Notes: generated by a model from the sequence alone, not told the origin. A stretch of 64,000 bases of DNA from Bolinopsis microptera (GCF_026151205.1 NC_087081.1:12277113-12341112); one strand, 5' to 3'; positions 1 through 12,190 are shown, numbered from the stretch's first letter. Numbers and translations are program-made.

Positions 1-380
1 ATAATGACCAGGGTGTTGCTATGGTAACTACCGTGTTGCTATGGTAACCGATATGTTGCTATAGTACCTACTGTGTTGCTATAGTAACTACGGTGTTGCT
101 ATAGTAACTACGGTGTTGCTATGGTAACCGCTATGTTGCTATAGTAACTACTGTGTTGCTATAGTAACTACGGTGTTGCTATGGTAACCGCTATATTGCT
201 ATAGTAACTACTGTGTTGCTATGGTAACCGCTATGTTGCTATAGTAACTACTGTGTTGCTATAGTAACTACTGTGTTGCTATGGTAACCGCTATATTGCT
301 ATAGTAACTACTGTGTTGCTATGGTAACCGCTATGTTGCTATGGTAACTACTGTGTTGCTATGGTCACCACTGTATTAGT
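1..380. repeat. 20-bp minisatellite array
   Basis: About 19 head-to-tail copies of a 20-bp unit (consensus TGTTGCTATAGTAACTACTG). Three units fit each 60 bases exactly. Two unit variants alternate (GGTAACCGCTA and AGTAACTACTG), which suggests a higher-order repeat. The array runs off the left edge, so its full length is unknown. Each unit contains the partial palindrome GTTGCTATGGTAAC. Confidence 0.95.
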
Positions 381-948
381 ATTACTGAGGTAATTACTGT
401 GTAACTAATGTCTGATTTTGGTTGTGGAGATAACTGTCTAATTATGGTAATACTAATTATGGTAATACTTATTATGTTAATACTAATGGTAAGTTTGAGA
501 TTATCTTTTAACAATGCGAATGACTAACTGTACACAGTGCAGAATATTAACTCTATTATGGTCCGCTGCAATAAGATTAATCTTTAGCATTGCGGAAATT
601 TGTCGATGAAATTTGTCTGTAAAAATGTTTTTCGTCATTTATCCGGTTAATCCTAGAAAGGTCCCACAGCTTTTAAATATTTGTTTAGATTTGTCCTTCC
701 TGGGAGACAAGTTAAACTAAGAAGATTCTCAAATATTTAGTTTCAACTTGAAACCCCAAACCACACAATATAACTTGTTGTGAAATGCCCATACCACATC
801 CGCCTTGTATCCACATTCCACTTCCATTCTTACAACCTCCCATATTATCACAGCAGGGTTTCAGTTTTACTCTCAAACTTACATGTGAGATAATAATGGC
901 GTGGTTTGTTAAATTAGCTTATTTATAAGCTAATTTAACTTAATAACT
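381..948. other. AT-rich spacer, no gene seen
   Basis: Unique-looking AT-rich sequence between two minisatellites. I see no open frame with protein-like composition and no splice-flanked exon. Confidence 0.6.
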
Positions 949-949
949 T

Positions 950-1150
950 TATAATGTATATGTGTGATGTAGATGTGTGATGTAGCTGTGTAATGTAGCT
1001 GTGTAATGTAGCTGTGTGATATAGCTGTGCAATCTAGCTGTATAATGTAGCTGTATAATGTAGCTGTGTGATGTAGCTGTGTGATATAGCTGTGTTATGT
1101 AGCTGTGAAATACAATGTAGCTGTGTAATGTTGCTACTATGTAATATAAT
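950..1150. repeat. 13-bp tandem repeat (GTAGCTGTGTGAT)
   Basis: About 14 imperfect copies of a 13-bp unit, GTAGCTGTGTGAT, with variants GTGTAAT and GTATAAT. Opposite-strand reading frames across it translate to Leu/His/Tyr-rich repeat peptides and are artefacts. Confidence 0.9.
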
Positions 1151-1161
1151 ATAGCAAGCAT

Positions 1162-4100
1162 CGCATTATGCTAACCTTGACGTCTCACATTAAAATATCA
1201 TGTGAAAATGTACTGTCTGACAATATGCTCGCAGAACGGCCAGTGTAATCTCATTGTGCTCTGTCCTGGTAATTTAATCAAGAACACTCTCATAAAAGCA
1301 AAATACTAGTTACCCATCTGTTATTGATTAGTGGACATTAGTATGTTGAACACGCATAATTATGATATATGTGTTGGATTTTGACAGGGGTTTTAAAATA
1401 TGGGGTTTTCAAACAATTTACCAGTTTTAAAAGTAGTAAACCCACTTTAAAAGAGTTTCTCTAGAAATAACAGCGTGATAAGACGCCATGTGATGAACAC
1501 CTCTGATCAGTAAAAAAGACTTATCTTACAATGATACACCACTGTGGGATTACTCTTGTAATGTTAATAAAATTATGTGTGAGCCAGTAAGAAATGTATT
1601 CTTCTTGTAAACAGTAGTTATTGAAACGGCCGATCTTGGTTAGATCTTGGTTAGGGATTAGGCTCAAGATTTTGCCAATACAACGAGTCACGTTTAAAAT
1701 CTCTATCACAGATTGAGAGCTAGCTCTGACTAAAGATTTTGTGAATTAATTTGTTTAACTTTGATGTCAGTATTGCATAGGACATGGACACTTAGCCACA
1801 ATGTGATCTTCTAGCATACATTCGAGGGTTCGATGATCTATAGTTTTTTGCTAAGGAGCTAGCACTAAATTCGTATTACATTTAATATCCACACACAGAC
1901 AGACAGATATTAAGTAAATTTTTACATAAACCTATCACTTCATTTTTATCTTACTCGCTGGAACTGTGGGGGCGGTTGCCAGGGCCCTGATCGCTTCAGT
2001 CACTCAACCAATATGACGTGTTGACTAATGGGTGATGTTATTTTGGTTCACCAGTAATTTGATCGTGTTAGCTGAAATACAATCTAGTGGCATATTTCCT
2101 GCTTTAACCCAGACCCTCACAAAATACTGGATCCCACAGATCTTGTGTAGAGGCTCCAGTGGCGAATCAGCACTGCAACGTCACTGTAACGTCACTGTTA
2201 CGTCACTGCGAAACGACTGTTACACTACTGTTAAGCTGTTACTCCACTGTTACACTACTGTTACTCCACTGTTATCAGTGAGGCAAAGGCGATTAGTTAA
2301 GATATGTCATGTATACAAAGTGTAGTGAGGCAAATGTGAGTAGATGTGCTATTATAAAATGCATTAGCGCTCAAATGTGACAGTTCATATCATTGGAAAC
2401 TGATTTGTCGCTACTTATCTATCCAAGTGTGTGGAATTGTGGACACTAATGGTAGACACACACTGTAGTCCCCTTCTAATAGATTATCTGTTAAGTGATG
2501 ACATTATGAAGCTCACACTCTGGGTACTCCCTTATTACCTGTCAAGACAAGTATAAAGTGTGTACAACTTAACACCCCCCCCCCCCCCCCCCGCCCCCAA
2601 TCAAAAATTACTTCTCCATCCATACTAAATCTTAGATTTAGTAATTGCTATAAGATTTAAAATATTGTTGCTCCTCTTCAGAAATACAAGTGGGACTGCA
2701 AGTTTAAATCTCGAGTCATTTTGTCTCACCCCGAAAAAATGTTATACTTACCAATCAAAGTATCAAACATTTGACCTTCAAGATTTTGCCGTTATGTTCC
2801 CTATGTTGTCCCGTATTAATAAACGCTATAAAATGAATCAGTTTTTGGTTATGCATTTGTGTGTAAATCATATTCTCAATGTTTAAAAAATGTTCAAAAT
2901 GTAAACGCTCCTCTGTAAATACATGATCTTATTGCTCCTTCATAAATACACAAGATCTCTAGAGTTGCTTGTCATTATTCTGATCTCAGACAAATATCCG
3001 TCACAGTTGACACCTGACAAATTATGATTGTCAGATTGTTCCCCGCATCAAATCAATGTCTGTATACCTTTCACAGCATTACCCATGTGACTTACATTAT
3101 AGTGAGTTTAGTCACGTGACTTTATTTAATCACGTGACTGGTTGAGAGAATGAGAGAAGAAATAAATATCTGATGCTCAATGTGGGTGTGTGAGAGCCTC
3201 CTATCTGTATCCGTTATTTACCAAACTGTACCTTATCATGTTGGACAAAATAATTTAAACAAATATGGACAAGAAGTGAGGAAAATATTTGCATAACTTA
3301 GCATATATTTTCCATGATGGCAAAAAACCTGATAAAAAACTTCAAATGAGACAACACAATTTTTGCCCCTTTTCCATCAAATTTGTCCATTCTTTTCCAA
3401 GCGGTACCCAATATTTGAGATAGAACAAAATATGTTTAACTAATATGGACAATGAACAGCCCCCTCAGCCCCCCCCCCCCACCCCCCTCCCCATACCTGG
3501 CCCTTACCTGGCCGTCTCCCCTCTCCCTCTTAATTACTACTACAGCGGCACCTGTGTGGTATCCTGCTCGAAGAACCAGTTTGATCAGTTAGAAACCCTG
3601 ATAAAACTCACCGTCGGTGTATTATAAATATTTCATTCCACCGCCGGGGAGAGGTGTCCATAGTTACAGGTTAACATGTGAAATTACAGCGTCGAATTTA
3701 AATCACAACACACAGAACCAACTTGACTGTAATCGACGTGTCTGATGATGGTTATAGGACTCTATATGTATAACAGTGTAGACACTCTATACAGTATACA
3801 GTGTGCAAGCTTTTTACAGTACAGTATTTTCTCTTTCTATTTTAACATTTTCTAAACTTCTCCATATTTCTTACATATTAACATGTATCACAGCTTCCTC
3901 CGATATGTGCGAATCTTGTGATCCACGGTCTGAATGCTGTGATCTGATTGGTCAGTTTGTGTCACGTGTCTGGGATGGCAAGGTGTGACTGGTGGACACA
4001 CGCTTAGTTTAGTGTGAGGTCACCACCTCGCTCTAATTAGAAGTCTAGTGAAACTTGAAACTGCTAAATCCGGCACCTAGCTGTTCAACAGCCTACCAGC

Positions 4101-5633
4101 ACCGGTCACTCAACTTTCTTAATTTCCTCCTACAACTATATCCTACATCCTACATCCTACATCCACTATAGGTACCGGAACATTGTTAATTGATGGGTGT
4201 TATCTAGTTCGTCCTGTTAGTGGACCTATAGTAAGGCTTCTTGCTGACATGTAGACCTTGGCTCAATGTTTGGGTGAATATTTGGCGCGATTTGTGTTAA
4301 AAGCGCAAATTGTTAACATTTTGTGCGCGCAAAATCGTGGTTTAGTGTAATTAGTTCATGTAGGGTGAGGCAGCAAAACACTGGCTAATTTGTCATCAAT
4401 AGAAGAATCTCAGGAAAACAGTGGCAACCCAGCGATAATAGACGTGAGACTAATTTAATGAATCTTTACATACATGAACTTGGAGAAAGAAGAGCCACTC
4501 CTTGATCCAAATTGGTTCGTTTAATTAAACTAGTCCAGTCCACAGAGACATTATGTCTGAACTACTTGAAATCCAACAAATTTATTTTTTGATAAATATA
4601 GCAACCAAAAATTTAAATTGCCGTTATTTTAAATTGTATCCAGTACTAGAGCTGAAACATCTTGGTGTGAACTAGAAATGTAGCAACGTTCCGAGCCAGC
4701 ACTCTGTCACTGTGGTGATTTTAAAGCATTCGTTAGAAGTCATTACGGGAATTGCTTTCCTTATGAAAAACTGGGAAAACTAGTAAAGTAATATTCGGCA
4801 CATTGTAGACGTACTTCCCAAGAATATGGGGCGTTTAACACCTAGATCATGACTGAAATCAACTTAAAGCACTCAATATTATGTCATTGCGGAAGGTCAT
4901 ATTCCCAAGTGAGGTAACCAATAAACCTAATATAGGATTATGTGAAGCTAAACTGAATAAGAGAGGGAAGGGTGCTTTATTTGCAGTCAAACCTATTTTC
5001 ATTTATAAAGAGCAATAGAAATTTTTGGCTTCTGTTTAAGTGGCCTACCTACGATTTTCTTAATCAATTTTACCAATATAAAAGCTCTACTTCAAAATCC
5101 TAACTCGTTGAAATATTCTGTAATGGAAAAATTCAATTACTCAATTAAACCTGAGGCGCTATTAGTTGAATGACCTTTTGGAAATGTATTTATTCAGAAA
5201 AAAATGTTCAACTCAAATTGTACTTAAAAGTGTTAAAACTTTGACTAAACTTTTGGTTTAAGAATGTCAGTTATGGTTAAGGATATAATCTTGCCTTATA
5301 AAAAGAAATGAATGAAAACGTTCGTAAAAACGCGACTATAGTTTAATTCTTAATGGTTATTTTAACTTGCAAAACTCTAATAAGTTCATACTCAACCGAA
5401 TTATCGACTGAAATTGTCTCTTTCTTTTATTTCGGGCTCAAGTCTCATTGTAATTGTTGAATTATCTTTTATCTTTGTATGAACTAAATCTCAAATACAG
5501 AATATCACATCCATGATATTCACCTCCCAGTTGATTAAATAAAACAATGCATTTAACTTAAAACCATTTACTGGTATTCAATGAATTATTCAGAAAATAC
5601 ACAGAATATAGAAATAAATAGAGAAGTGAGGAT
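1162..5633. other. Long non-coding spacer with simple repeats
   Basis: I find no supported gene in about 4.5 kb. It holds degenerate GTTACACTACT/ACGTCACTGTA repeats near 2175-2280, a poly-C run at 2575-2600, TCCTACA triplets at 4140-4163 and a C-rich stretch at 3466-3490. Short open frames here lack homologous-looking composition and splice sites. Upstream exons of the APP-like gene might lie here, but I could not recognise any. Confidence 0.5.
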
Positions 5634-6875
5634 TTAGACGGTGCAACCTCCAGCACATGAGTTCCTCTTAACTGAAACACACTGACTGTTCTCAGTACAG
5701 AACTCCCACTTGGAGTCGTTACCGCTCAACCAACACCATTCTTTGCAACCGTGACAACCAACATTGCTGGTTCGTGGGCACAGAGCTGGGGTAGGTATCG
5801 TTTAGATTATTTTAAGGGGTTTTATTAGACAAACCACAGGACTGTTGAGTTAATTAATTGCGTGACTAAAAAACTAATTAGCTAATTAACTTACCGTCGC
5901 ACTGGCTCCAGCAGTAATCACTCTCACATCCGAAAGTGCAACCAGTTTCTCTGTCGCACATGTGAGAATCTCCCCAGGCGCAAGATCGTGGAACTGAGGT
6001 CACGTGATTATTAAGGGTCACGTGATTATTAGGGGTACTTTTACATATTACACAACAGCAACTCATTTGACACTTAAACTTATTACTATAATAGTTGTTG
6101 GAGACACCAAATGATGTTGCTAATAGTTGTTGAAGTTAAGTGACTGATATGCATAATGAGAAGTTACTTACCGAAGCACTCATCCGCACTCTTGGCTCCA
6201 GACTCAGAAGACTGGCCCTCGGGGCAGACGTCGCAAGAATCACTGCCACCAGCAGAGTATGCACCCTCAGCGCACATCTCACACAAGTCGTTGTTGTTGA
6301 ACTGACCAGCGGGGCATACTACTGGCTCAGGAGTAGGAGCTGGAGTAGGGGCTGGAGTGGGAGCTGGGGTAGGGGCTGGAGTGGGAGCTGGGGTAGGGGC
6401 TGGAGTGGGAGCTGGGGTAGGGGCTGGAGTGGGAGCTGGGGTAGGGGCTGGAGTAGGGGCTGGAGTAGGAGCTGGAGTAGGCTTTACAGTAGGCTTGGGG
6501 TCTGAAATAGAACTAGTTAGGAGATTTGAACACCAGTCTCCTCTCATAGAATACGTCTGGTTATGTGTATTGAGATACAATGAAATTCCAGGGGTTCTGG
6601 CGATGCGCCACGTTGTGATTAGTCTTGGGATAGTGGGCCATTAATATCTGACGTAATCAGTATGAAATAGTGGACCCTGGTCCCATTCCAGAGTGACTGT
6701 TGGAAATTAGAATATTATACTGAGAAAAGGATTTGATTAGCTTACCAGTTGGTTTAGGATCAGTTGGCTTTGGGTCTGTTGGAACTGGCTTGGGGTCAGT
6801 TGGTTCCGGTGCTGGATCAGTGGGATCCTGAGCAAAGACCAGGGCGAACAGGAGAAAAGCACATACAATCTTCAT
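5634..6875 (-). CDS. Secreted Thr/Pro-repeat, Cys-rich protein (4 exons)
   Basis: Exons 6746-6875, 6172-6501, 5895-5993 and 5634-5785, all joined by phase-1 introns with GTAAG donors; 236 residues. Residues 1-15 ([15 protein letters not shown]) are a clear signal peptide. Next come DPKPT repeats, about 13 PTPA repeats encoded by 12/24-bp tandem DNA repeats, a TNFR/ephrin-receptor-like module (CPAG...CEMC...CDVCPEG), and two compact Cys/Trp modules ([10 protein letters not shown] and CKEWCWLSG). The stop follows CAGGCTV. Uniform phase-1 introns are typical of shuffled extracellular modules. The length of the Pro/Thr stalk should vary between alleles. Function is unknown; a mucin-like or matrix/secretory-cell protein is an inference. 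Its start lies about 380 bp from the first visible exon of the divergent APP-like gene. Confidence 0.85.
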
Positions 6876-7257
6876 CTTAACGTGTGAAATGGGGTGATGG
6901 TTTGACAGCGCGGCGCCTGCTTAAATAGTGCTATTTTTAAGGTGCTTATTGGATTGCGTTTAGAGGTTGACCTAATTTTCACCTGTATTTGACATCTGGT
7001 CTGGAAGAGAACAAAGTAAAGTCTTTTGTCTCTCACTTTCAACATCTGCCAATCTGATTTACTGGGATTTAAATCTATTTTACGCTTAGAATTAGATGTT
7101 GTAGCCTGTTTAGCGGATCACAAAATTTAACAATGTTTTAGATTGTCATTGTACAATGGAAAAAGAAAAAGTTGTAGAAAATTAAGAGCTAATGGCTACT
7201 TTACAGACTAGCTCTGAACTACTTTAATCTAGAAGCTAAAAGCTGATTATTTTGCAG

Positions 7258-9255
7258 ATGAGATCAACTACGACAAGTTGGTAGCACAGATAGAACAAGT
7301 GGAGAGAGATCTGCACAAGGAGGAGGTAGTTCTGTACAGAGAACATTTTAAGTGTCTAGCTGGCAAAGTGGACGAACTAATCGTCTCAACTCACTCGCTC
7401 CTGGATCGTATTGCTGCCACTAGAGCAAGGGAGGCTTTCACAACCGATATTCGAGCTGTCAATACTTCACTCTCCGAGGTAAGATATTTTCTCCCTCTCT
7501 ACCTCTCCATTTCCTCTTCTGTCCATTTTTCATACCCGCCCACCTCCCTCCCCCTCTGCCCATCTCCATCCCCTTGATACAATTACCACTCAGGTGAGCG
7601 GAAAGTTTGCGGAGATATGTTCCGACCTAGTAGAAGGAGAGTCCAACGATTTCAGCAAGGACTACCGTAAGGTGGTGACCGACCTCCAGGTGTTACGTCT
7701 CAAGATAGAGACTATCAGTCGAGAGGTTGAGAACTGGGAGGAGAGTAACTGTGTACATTGCGAAACTACTAAACAGATAATCTTTAATACGTTACCCCCT
7801 GTTGTTACCATTGGTGGTGGGGATCCTGGAGATCTAGGACAGGTACAGTTTTTGTAGGAACATGCCAATTACTGTGTTAATTAATAGTTATGTTGATCTG
7901 TTAGAGTATTGGAGACGTCTGTACAGGTTAAAAATAACAGCATAGTAAACTATTAAATTTCCAGGAGGAGAAGAAAGATGAAGACAGTTCCAAGCTGAAG
8001 AACCAGAAATACCTGATAGCTATAGTGTCCACTGTTTCCGTTATAACCATCATAGTGGCCCTGGTCTTCTTCATTGTAGTTGTAAGTTATAACTTCAGAA
8101 TTGTTGTGTAAATGTGAACCTTTTTTGTATTTATGGGTCGTTCACATATTACGTAATCAATATTTTTGCAATTTTTACCCCCTCCCCCTCCGTAATCAAC
8201 CGTAATCAAGAACCCAAGACTCAACCCCCCCCCCCCCCCCCCCCTCTTGACAGCAATATTACGTAATCATGGCCTGACCCACCACCCCCCCCCCCCCCCC
8301 CCCCTTCACAGGGAGACTAAAGTACAAAGAAACTGCTGCTGACTGCTGCTAACTGCTGCAAATGACGCTCGCGCAACAGCAGCAGTTAGCAGCAGTTTCT
8401 TTGCACTTTAGTCTCCCTGTGCCTTGATTTTTCCCCTGGAAATCATTTTTCTTTACGTTTCATGCTACCCTGATCATGATGAGCCGAAATCATTATTATG
8501 ATATCCGGCCAAGCACCTTTGAAACTACTTACTTTAGTCGGATATCCGATCAATTTCTAAATTTTATCACTATCAGAGTGAAATTGAGTGGAATTTGAAT
8601 TAAAATATCGTCAAATTGTTATTATTCTAGAGGGTTTTTAAAAATGTTGATTACTTAATCAACGACAACCCCCCCCCCCCCCCCCCCCCCCTCCCCGTAA
8701 TCAACCGTAAGCATTTGGAAACCCACTCCCCCGTCGGATGATTACGTAATATGTGAACGACCCCTTAGGCCTTACTGCTTGTGTTTGTTGTGACTGTTTA
8801 TATTTCAGATAACCATCGTATGTAATAGGATATTACATACGATATAATATAATATAATTGTAATTTCTATAGCGGTTTATAGCCAAAAAGATTCAGTTCA
8901 AGCTTTCGAAAGCGATTTGACATGAACTTGTGGGCCAGTCCACGTAACGCAATTCACAGAATTGTTCACATTTTCGTCTTTAAGTAACCTTGCAGTAGTC
9001 TTTAAAATAATTCTAATCATGTTTATAAATTATGTTAATATTATGTTTATATTTCAGGTTACCTTGGTAACACTTTTCATAATGTTTATACTCCAGGTAC
9101 GAAGGACGCTTCATAAAGACGTGTCAGGAAGGTTCACAACACTTCCCTCAGCGGACATACTCACAAACGAACAGTACGTTGCATTCCTTCAGAAGAACGG
9201 CTACGCTAACCCAACCTGCCGCCTACCTCAGAAATACCTGGACGACCACGACTAA
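7258..9255 (+). CDS. APP-like single-pass membrane protein, 3' exons
   Basis: Exons 7258-7478, 7594-7842, 7965-8081 and 9097-9255; the first starts in phase 1, so upstream exons exist but were not found. The extracellular part is helical (REHFKCLAGKVDELIVSTHS..., then CSDLVEGESNDFSKDYRKVV) and aligns loosely with the E2 domain of amyloid-precursor-family proteins. A 24-residue hydrophobic segment (YLIAIVSTVSVITIIVALVF...) is followed by VRRTLHK. The tail ends LTNEQYVAFLQKNGYANPTC, resembling the APP-family cytoplasmic signature, but the tyrosine of NPTY is cysteine here. The N-terminal E1 domain was not found. The tail match is the strongest evidence; the E2 match is weak. The gene could be a divergent paralogue or a fragment. 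Confidence 0.6.
8134..8764. mobile_element. PIF/Harbinger-type MITE, copy 1
   Basis: Terminal inverted repeats GGGTCGTTCACATATTACGT at both ends, flanked by a TTA target duplication (8131-8133 and 8765-8767), as for PIF/Harbinger elements. It lies in the intron before the last exon of the APP-like gene. The interior has three poly-C runs of about 18-23 bases and many GTAATCAACCGTAATCA motifs. A second copy in the opposite orientation lies at 30061-30587. Confidence 0.85.
8313..8425. repeat. Hairpin element nested in MITE copy 1
   Basis: Near-perfect inverted repeat with ends CACAGGGAGACTAAAG and CTTTAGTCTCCCTGTG and arms of about 50 bp rich in CTGCTG/CAGCAG. The MITE copy at 30 kb lacks it at the equivalent position, so it is a secondary insertion. 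Confidence 0.8.
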
Positions 9256-10610
9256 ACACGACCCCGTCACTACACACTGTCACCATGGTTACAGTGTGGT
9301 GTTATTGTCTCCTTTTGGTGGATTTATCATGACTGACTGAAGTTTATTGTCACGTGTCATTGTGTGCGGCCGGTCATTGGTCCTTCTCCCTCTCTCCTTT
9401 ACAACACTACTACAACTACTATAACTACTATAACTACTACTACTAAGTACTAGTTATAGTAAAGAATGTACTATATTGCTGCTGGTTATAGTAGTCTATA
9501 CACTTCCCATGTTACTAATATTACTTGTTTGCCGCTGAACTTCTTGTTTTTGTTGAGAATCTGAACGGACAGTTTTATTGTAACTATACAAGTGCTATTA
9601 TACAAGTGCTACAAGTGCACTGTTTATTTGATGAGAAGTATTGTGTTCACCAGATTTTCATACCCTGGAATGGAGGAACTTGTGTTCTTATGGGAGGTAG
9701 CAGCACAATGTTTGATAATATAGTCCCTGGATTGACGAAACTTTTTTGTCAAAAATTGTCAAGAATTTACATCATAATAATATTATGACAATAACAAGAA
9801 TTATAGTTATATCGACCAGTATATGAGTATATAAAGTATATTGTATATAGTGTTCAATTGTCACAACCCTGGTTATGGAGTTGCTTAGCTACCTTCTGAA
9901 CACACGATTGTGAACGCAAATTAAGAGGCAAAAGCCAAATATGTCAAGAATTTAGTTGCTACCCCCATTATACACATAAAAAGGTACACCAGTTTTACAA
10001 GAAATCATGAAACTAGTTGTAATTACAACTAGTATAGTTACGTAACTTCTCTTTTATAATTATTACCATTTTTATAGACCTATTAGATCTGCCCAACTCA
10101 GTTTTTAATGTTAACTAGGCAGCTTTGTTCACATGGTGGTACATGGTTGCTAGGACTACTCGGGTAACATGGTTACTATGGTAACAGTTTTTTATGTTAA
10201 AATATCCAGTAGGGTTTGAGGGTCCTTAAAAATTAACGGAGAGAGATATAGAGTTCTCAGTGCTATCATCTATTACTATTAGCAGACGCTAATAGTCTTT
10301 TATTGCATACCTAACACACTAATTGCATACCTAACATACTTATTGCATACCTAACATACTTTACACTTGCAAGTTTCACAAAAACACCGCTCAATTTAAC
10401 CTGTTTTTCTGATGGTTACAAATAGTCACTATGGTTACTTAAATGGTTGCATTGGTCTAATGTATCTACATCACATGATGATTTATTTGAAACAGCTATT
10501 TAATTTTATACTGTTGAACTTTCAGACGAAATTATGAAGGTTTTCATTTTCAATTCCGGTTATTTTCCTTGTAATTCATTCATCATTTAACCTTATTGCT
10601 TATACTAAAG
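9256..10610. other. Spacer with small tandem repeats
   Basis: No gene is recognised. It contains ACTACTATA triplet-like repeats at 9405-9450 and three copies of a 20-bp unit (ATTGCATACCTAACATACTT) at 10300-10362. Poly-A-signal-like sequences for the APP-like gene were not resolved. Confidence 0.5.
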
Positions 10611-10614
10611 TAAT

Positions 10615-10710
10615 GACACACGTTGTATACCTCCTTTCGCGCGCGGCGGCCGAAGGCCGAAATATAAACTTTCTTTTCTAAGATTAGAGGTATAACTATA
10701 CAACGTGTAC
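10615..10710. mobile_element. Short palindromic element (MITE-like)
   Basis: Inverted ends ACACGTTGTATACCTC and GAGGTATAACTATACAACGT surround a GC-rich core (GCGCGCGGCGGCCGAAGGCC). About 95 bp, non-coding. Confidence 0.6.
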
Positions 10711-11686
10711 AGTGTAGCAACCTCATTCCTGCACCCCGTCTAGTCTCAGTCTAGTACATGAAACCCTCACTCACCGCGTAATTTCAAATTTGGCAACAAA
10801 TACTTAATACAATAAACTTAATCACTTTATCTGTGAATGTTGAGATAGTAGACAGGCACATATCATTATACTCTTTTTTTTTTTTTTAATTTTTATTTAT
10901 TTTACGAGTATCACCCACCCGTTAATATAATCTTCTAGCTTTTGATTCACGATGTGAATCCTTCACAGCTCGGCGAGGCCCAATGGTGCATTTCGCCGAT
11001 CTAGCAAGGAAGCACTATACTATTGAATGCGCATTAACAATGGTAAAATGGTTTTTTAGCTTTTATTTCGGCCAGCACATTATTTCGGAAACATCAAAAA
11101 GCTATAATACTTCCCATATAACAATTTTGTTGAAATTTGGTCAGCGTACGTAAACACTTATGTTCTACTGAACCTAAATTACAAATTATGAATTAGTAAT
11201 TGAGCAATTTCGATGGTCAGAATTTGAGTAATCAACGGATTCATACCTATTTTGTAATTTTTGGACCTCTTAATCATGAATCACAAATCAAGGCCAATCT
11301 CTCCCAACTAAATTTTGGAGGACTTCGCCGCTTCACGCGCCGCGCAAACTATAACTAGCATTCTTGCTTCGCAGAGCAACGATCTCAATGTAATGGGTTG
11401 ACATCGTCAATCAAAACTAAATTATACGTTCGGTAGTTAAGTATGATTGGAAGGTTCTGACAAATTTTCAGCATCAAGCATGATTCATGTTTAGAAACCG
11501 AAGATATGATGGAATAATACGACAAAAATCAACGAATTTCGTCAAATTACGCGACTTTTACACCTAATTTTGCTCCAAAAGCCGCGCACCATCAAATATG
11601 GCACCTTGGCAAAACTGATCATTCCAAAAAGGTATAACAAATTTGGTACTGTGAAAATTCTCACAGTCTCTAGAAAACAATTGCAA

Positions 11687-12010
11687 TTGACCATTGTTAA
11701 TGATCTGGCCCGGCGCGCGCTACTTCGCAGCACTTGCCATCGGGCCATTTCGAGAAGAGAGAGGCGCGCGCTACTTCGAAGAAATTTAGACGAGTAACAT
11801 CTTACTGCATCCGTCAAGAAAACAATGATACAAAAATTTTCGAAATCCGAGCAAGTTTATTTTTATCTTGACAGATGTTACTCGTCTAAATTTCTTCGAA
11901 GTAGCGCGCGCCGCTTTCTTTTCGAAATGTTGCCCGATGGCAAATGTTGCCCGATGGCAAGAGCTACGAAGTATAGCGCGCGCCGGGCCAGATCATTAAC
12001 AATGGTCAAC
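11687..12010. mobile_element. Inverted-repeat element with GGCGCGCGCTACTTCG motifs
   Basis: The outer ends TTGACCATTGTTAATGATCT and its complement at 11990-12010 are inverted. A second inverted pair (CTACTTCGAAGAAATTTAGA and complement) lies inside at about 11771-11790 and 11885-11905. A solo half-copy lies at 12400-12470. It is non-coding; short open frames across it are palindrome translations. Confidence 0.75.
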
Positions 12011-12104
12011 GAATTAGTTAACTAAAAGTAAACTTGAGGAAATATTCTTTAGTGGAATATATATTTATTAAAAAACTTTATTTGTTAGTATTTTTATTAT
12101 GGAA

Positions 12105-12190
12105 AGTGTTGTATCACGTTATAACCCCCACGTCCTGACGATACAGTGGAAGCCGCGCACTTCGTGCCCGGCGGGTCATACAACGCATAA
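12105..12190. repeat. GC-rich terminal repeat family, copy A
   Basis: GTATCACGTTATAACCCCCA, then CGTCCTGACGATACAG and GCCGCGCACTTCGTGC. The reverse complement recurs at 19958-20050, so two inverted copies bracket the SINE/LINE region at about 7.8 kb spacing. Probably ends of separate non-autonomous elements. Confidence 0.6.

Noticed and set aside
949-1161. Tyr/His/Ser repeat open frame
   Set aside because: Translation of the 13-bp tandem repeat; no start context or neighbours.
3445-3627. Proline-rich 60-codon frame
   Set aside because: Produced by a C-rich low-complexity tract; no splice sites or conserved motif.
6140-6644. Plus-strand open frames rich in Gly/Val/Ser/Trp repeats
   Set aside because: They are antisense to the PTPA-encoding repeat of the minus-strand secreted gene, which has a signal peptide and matching splice phases.
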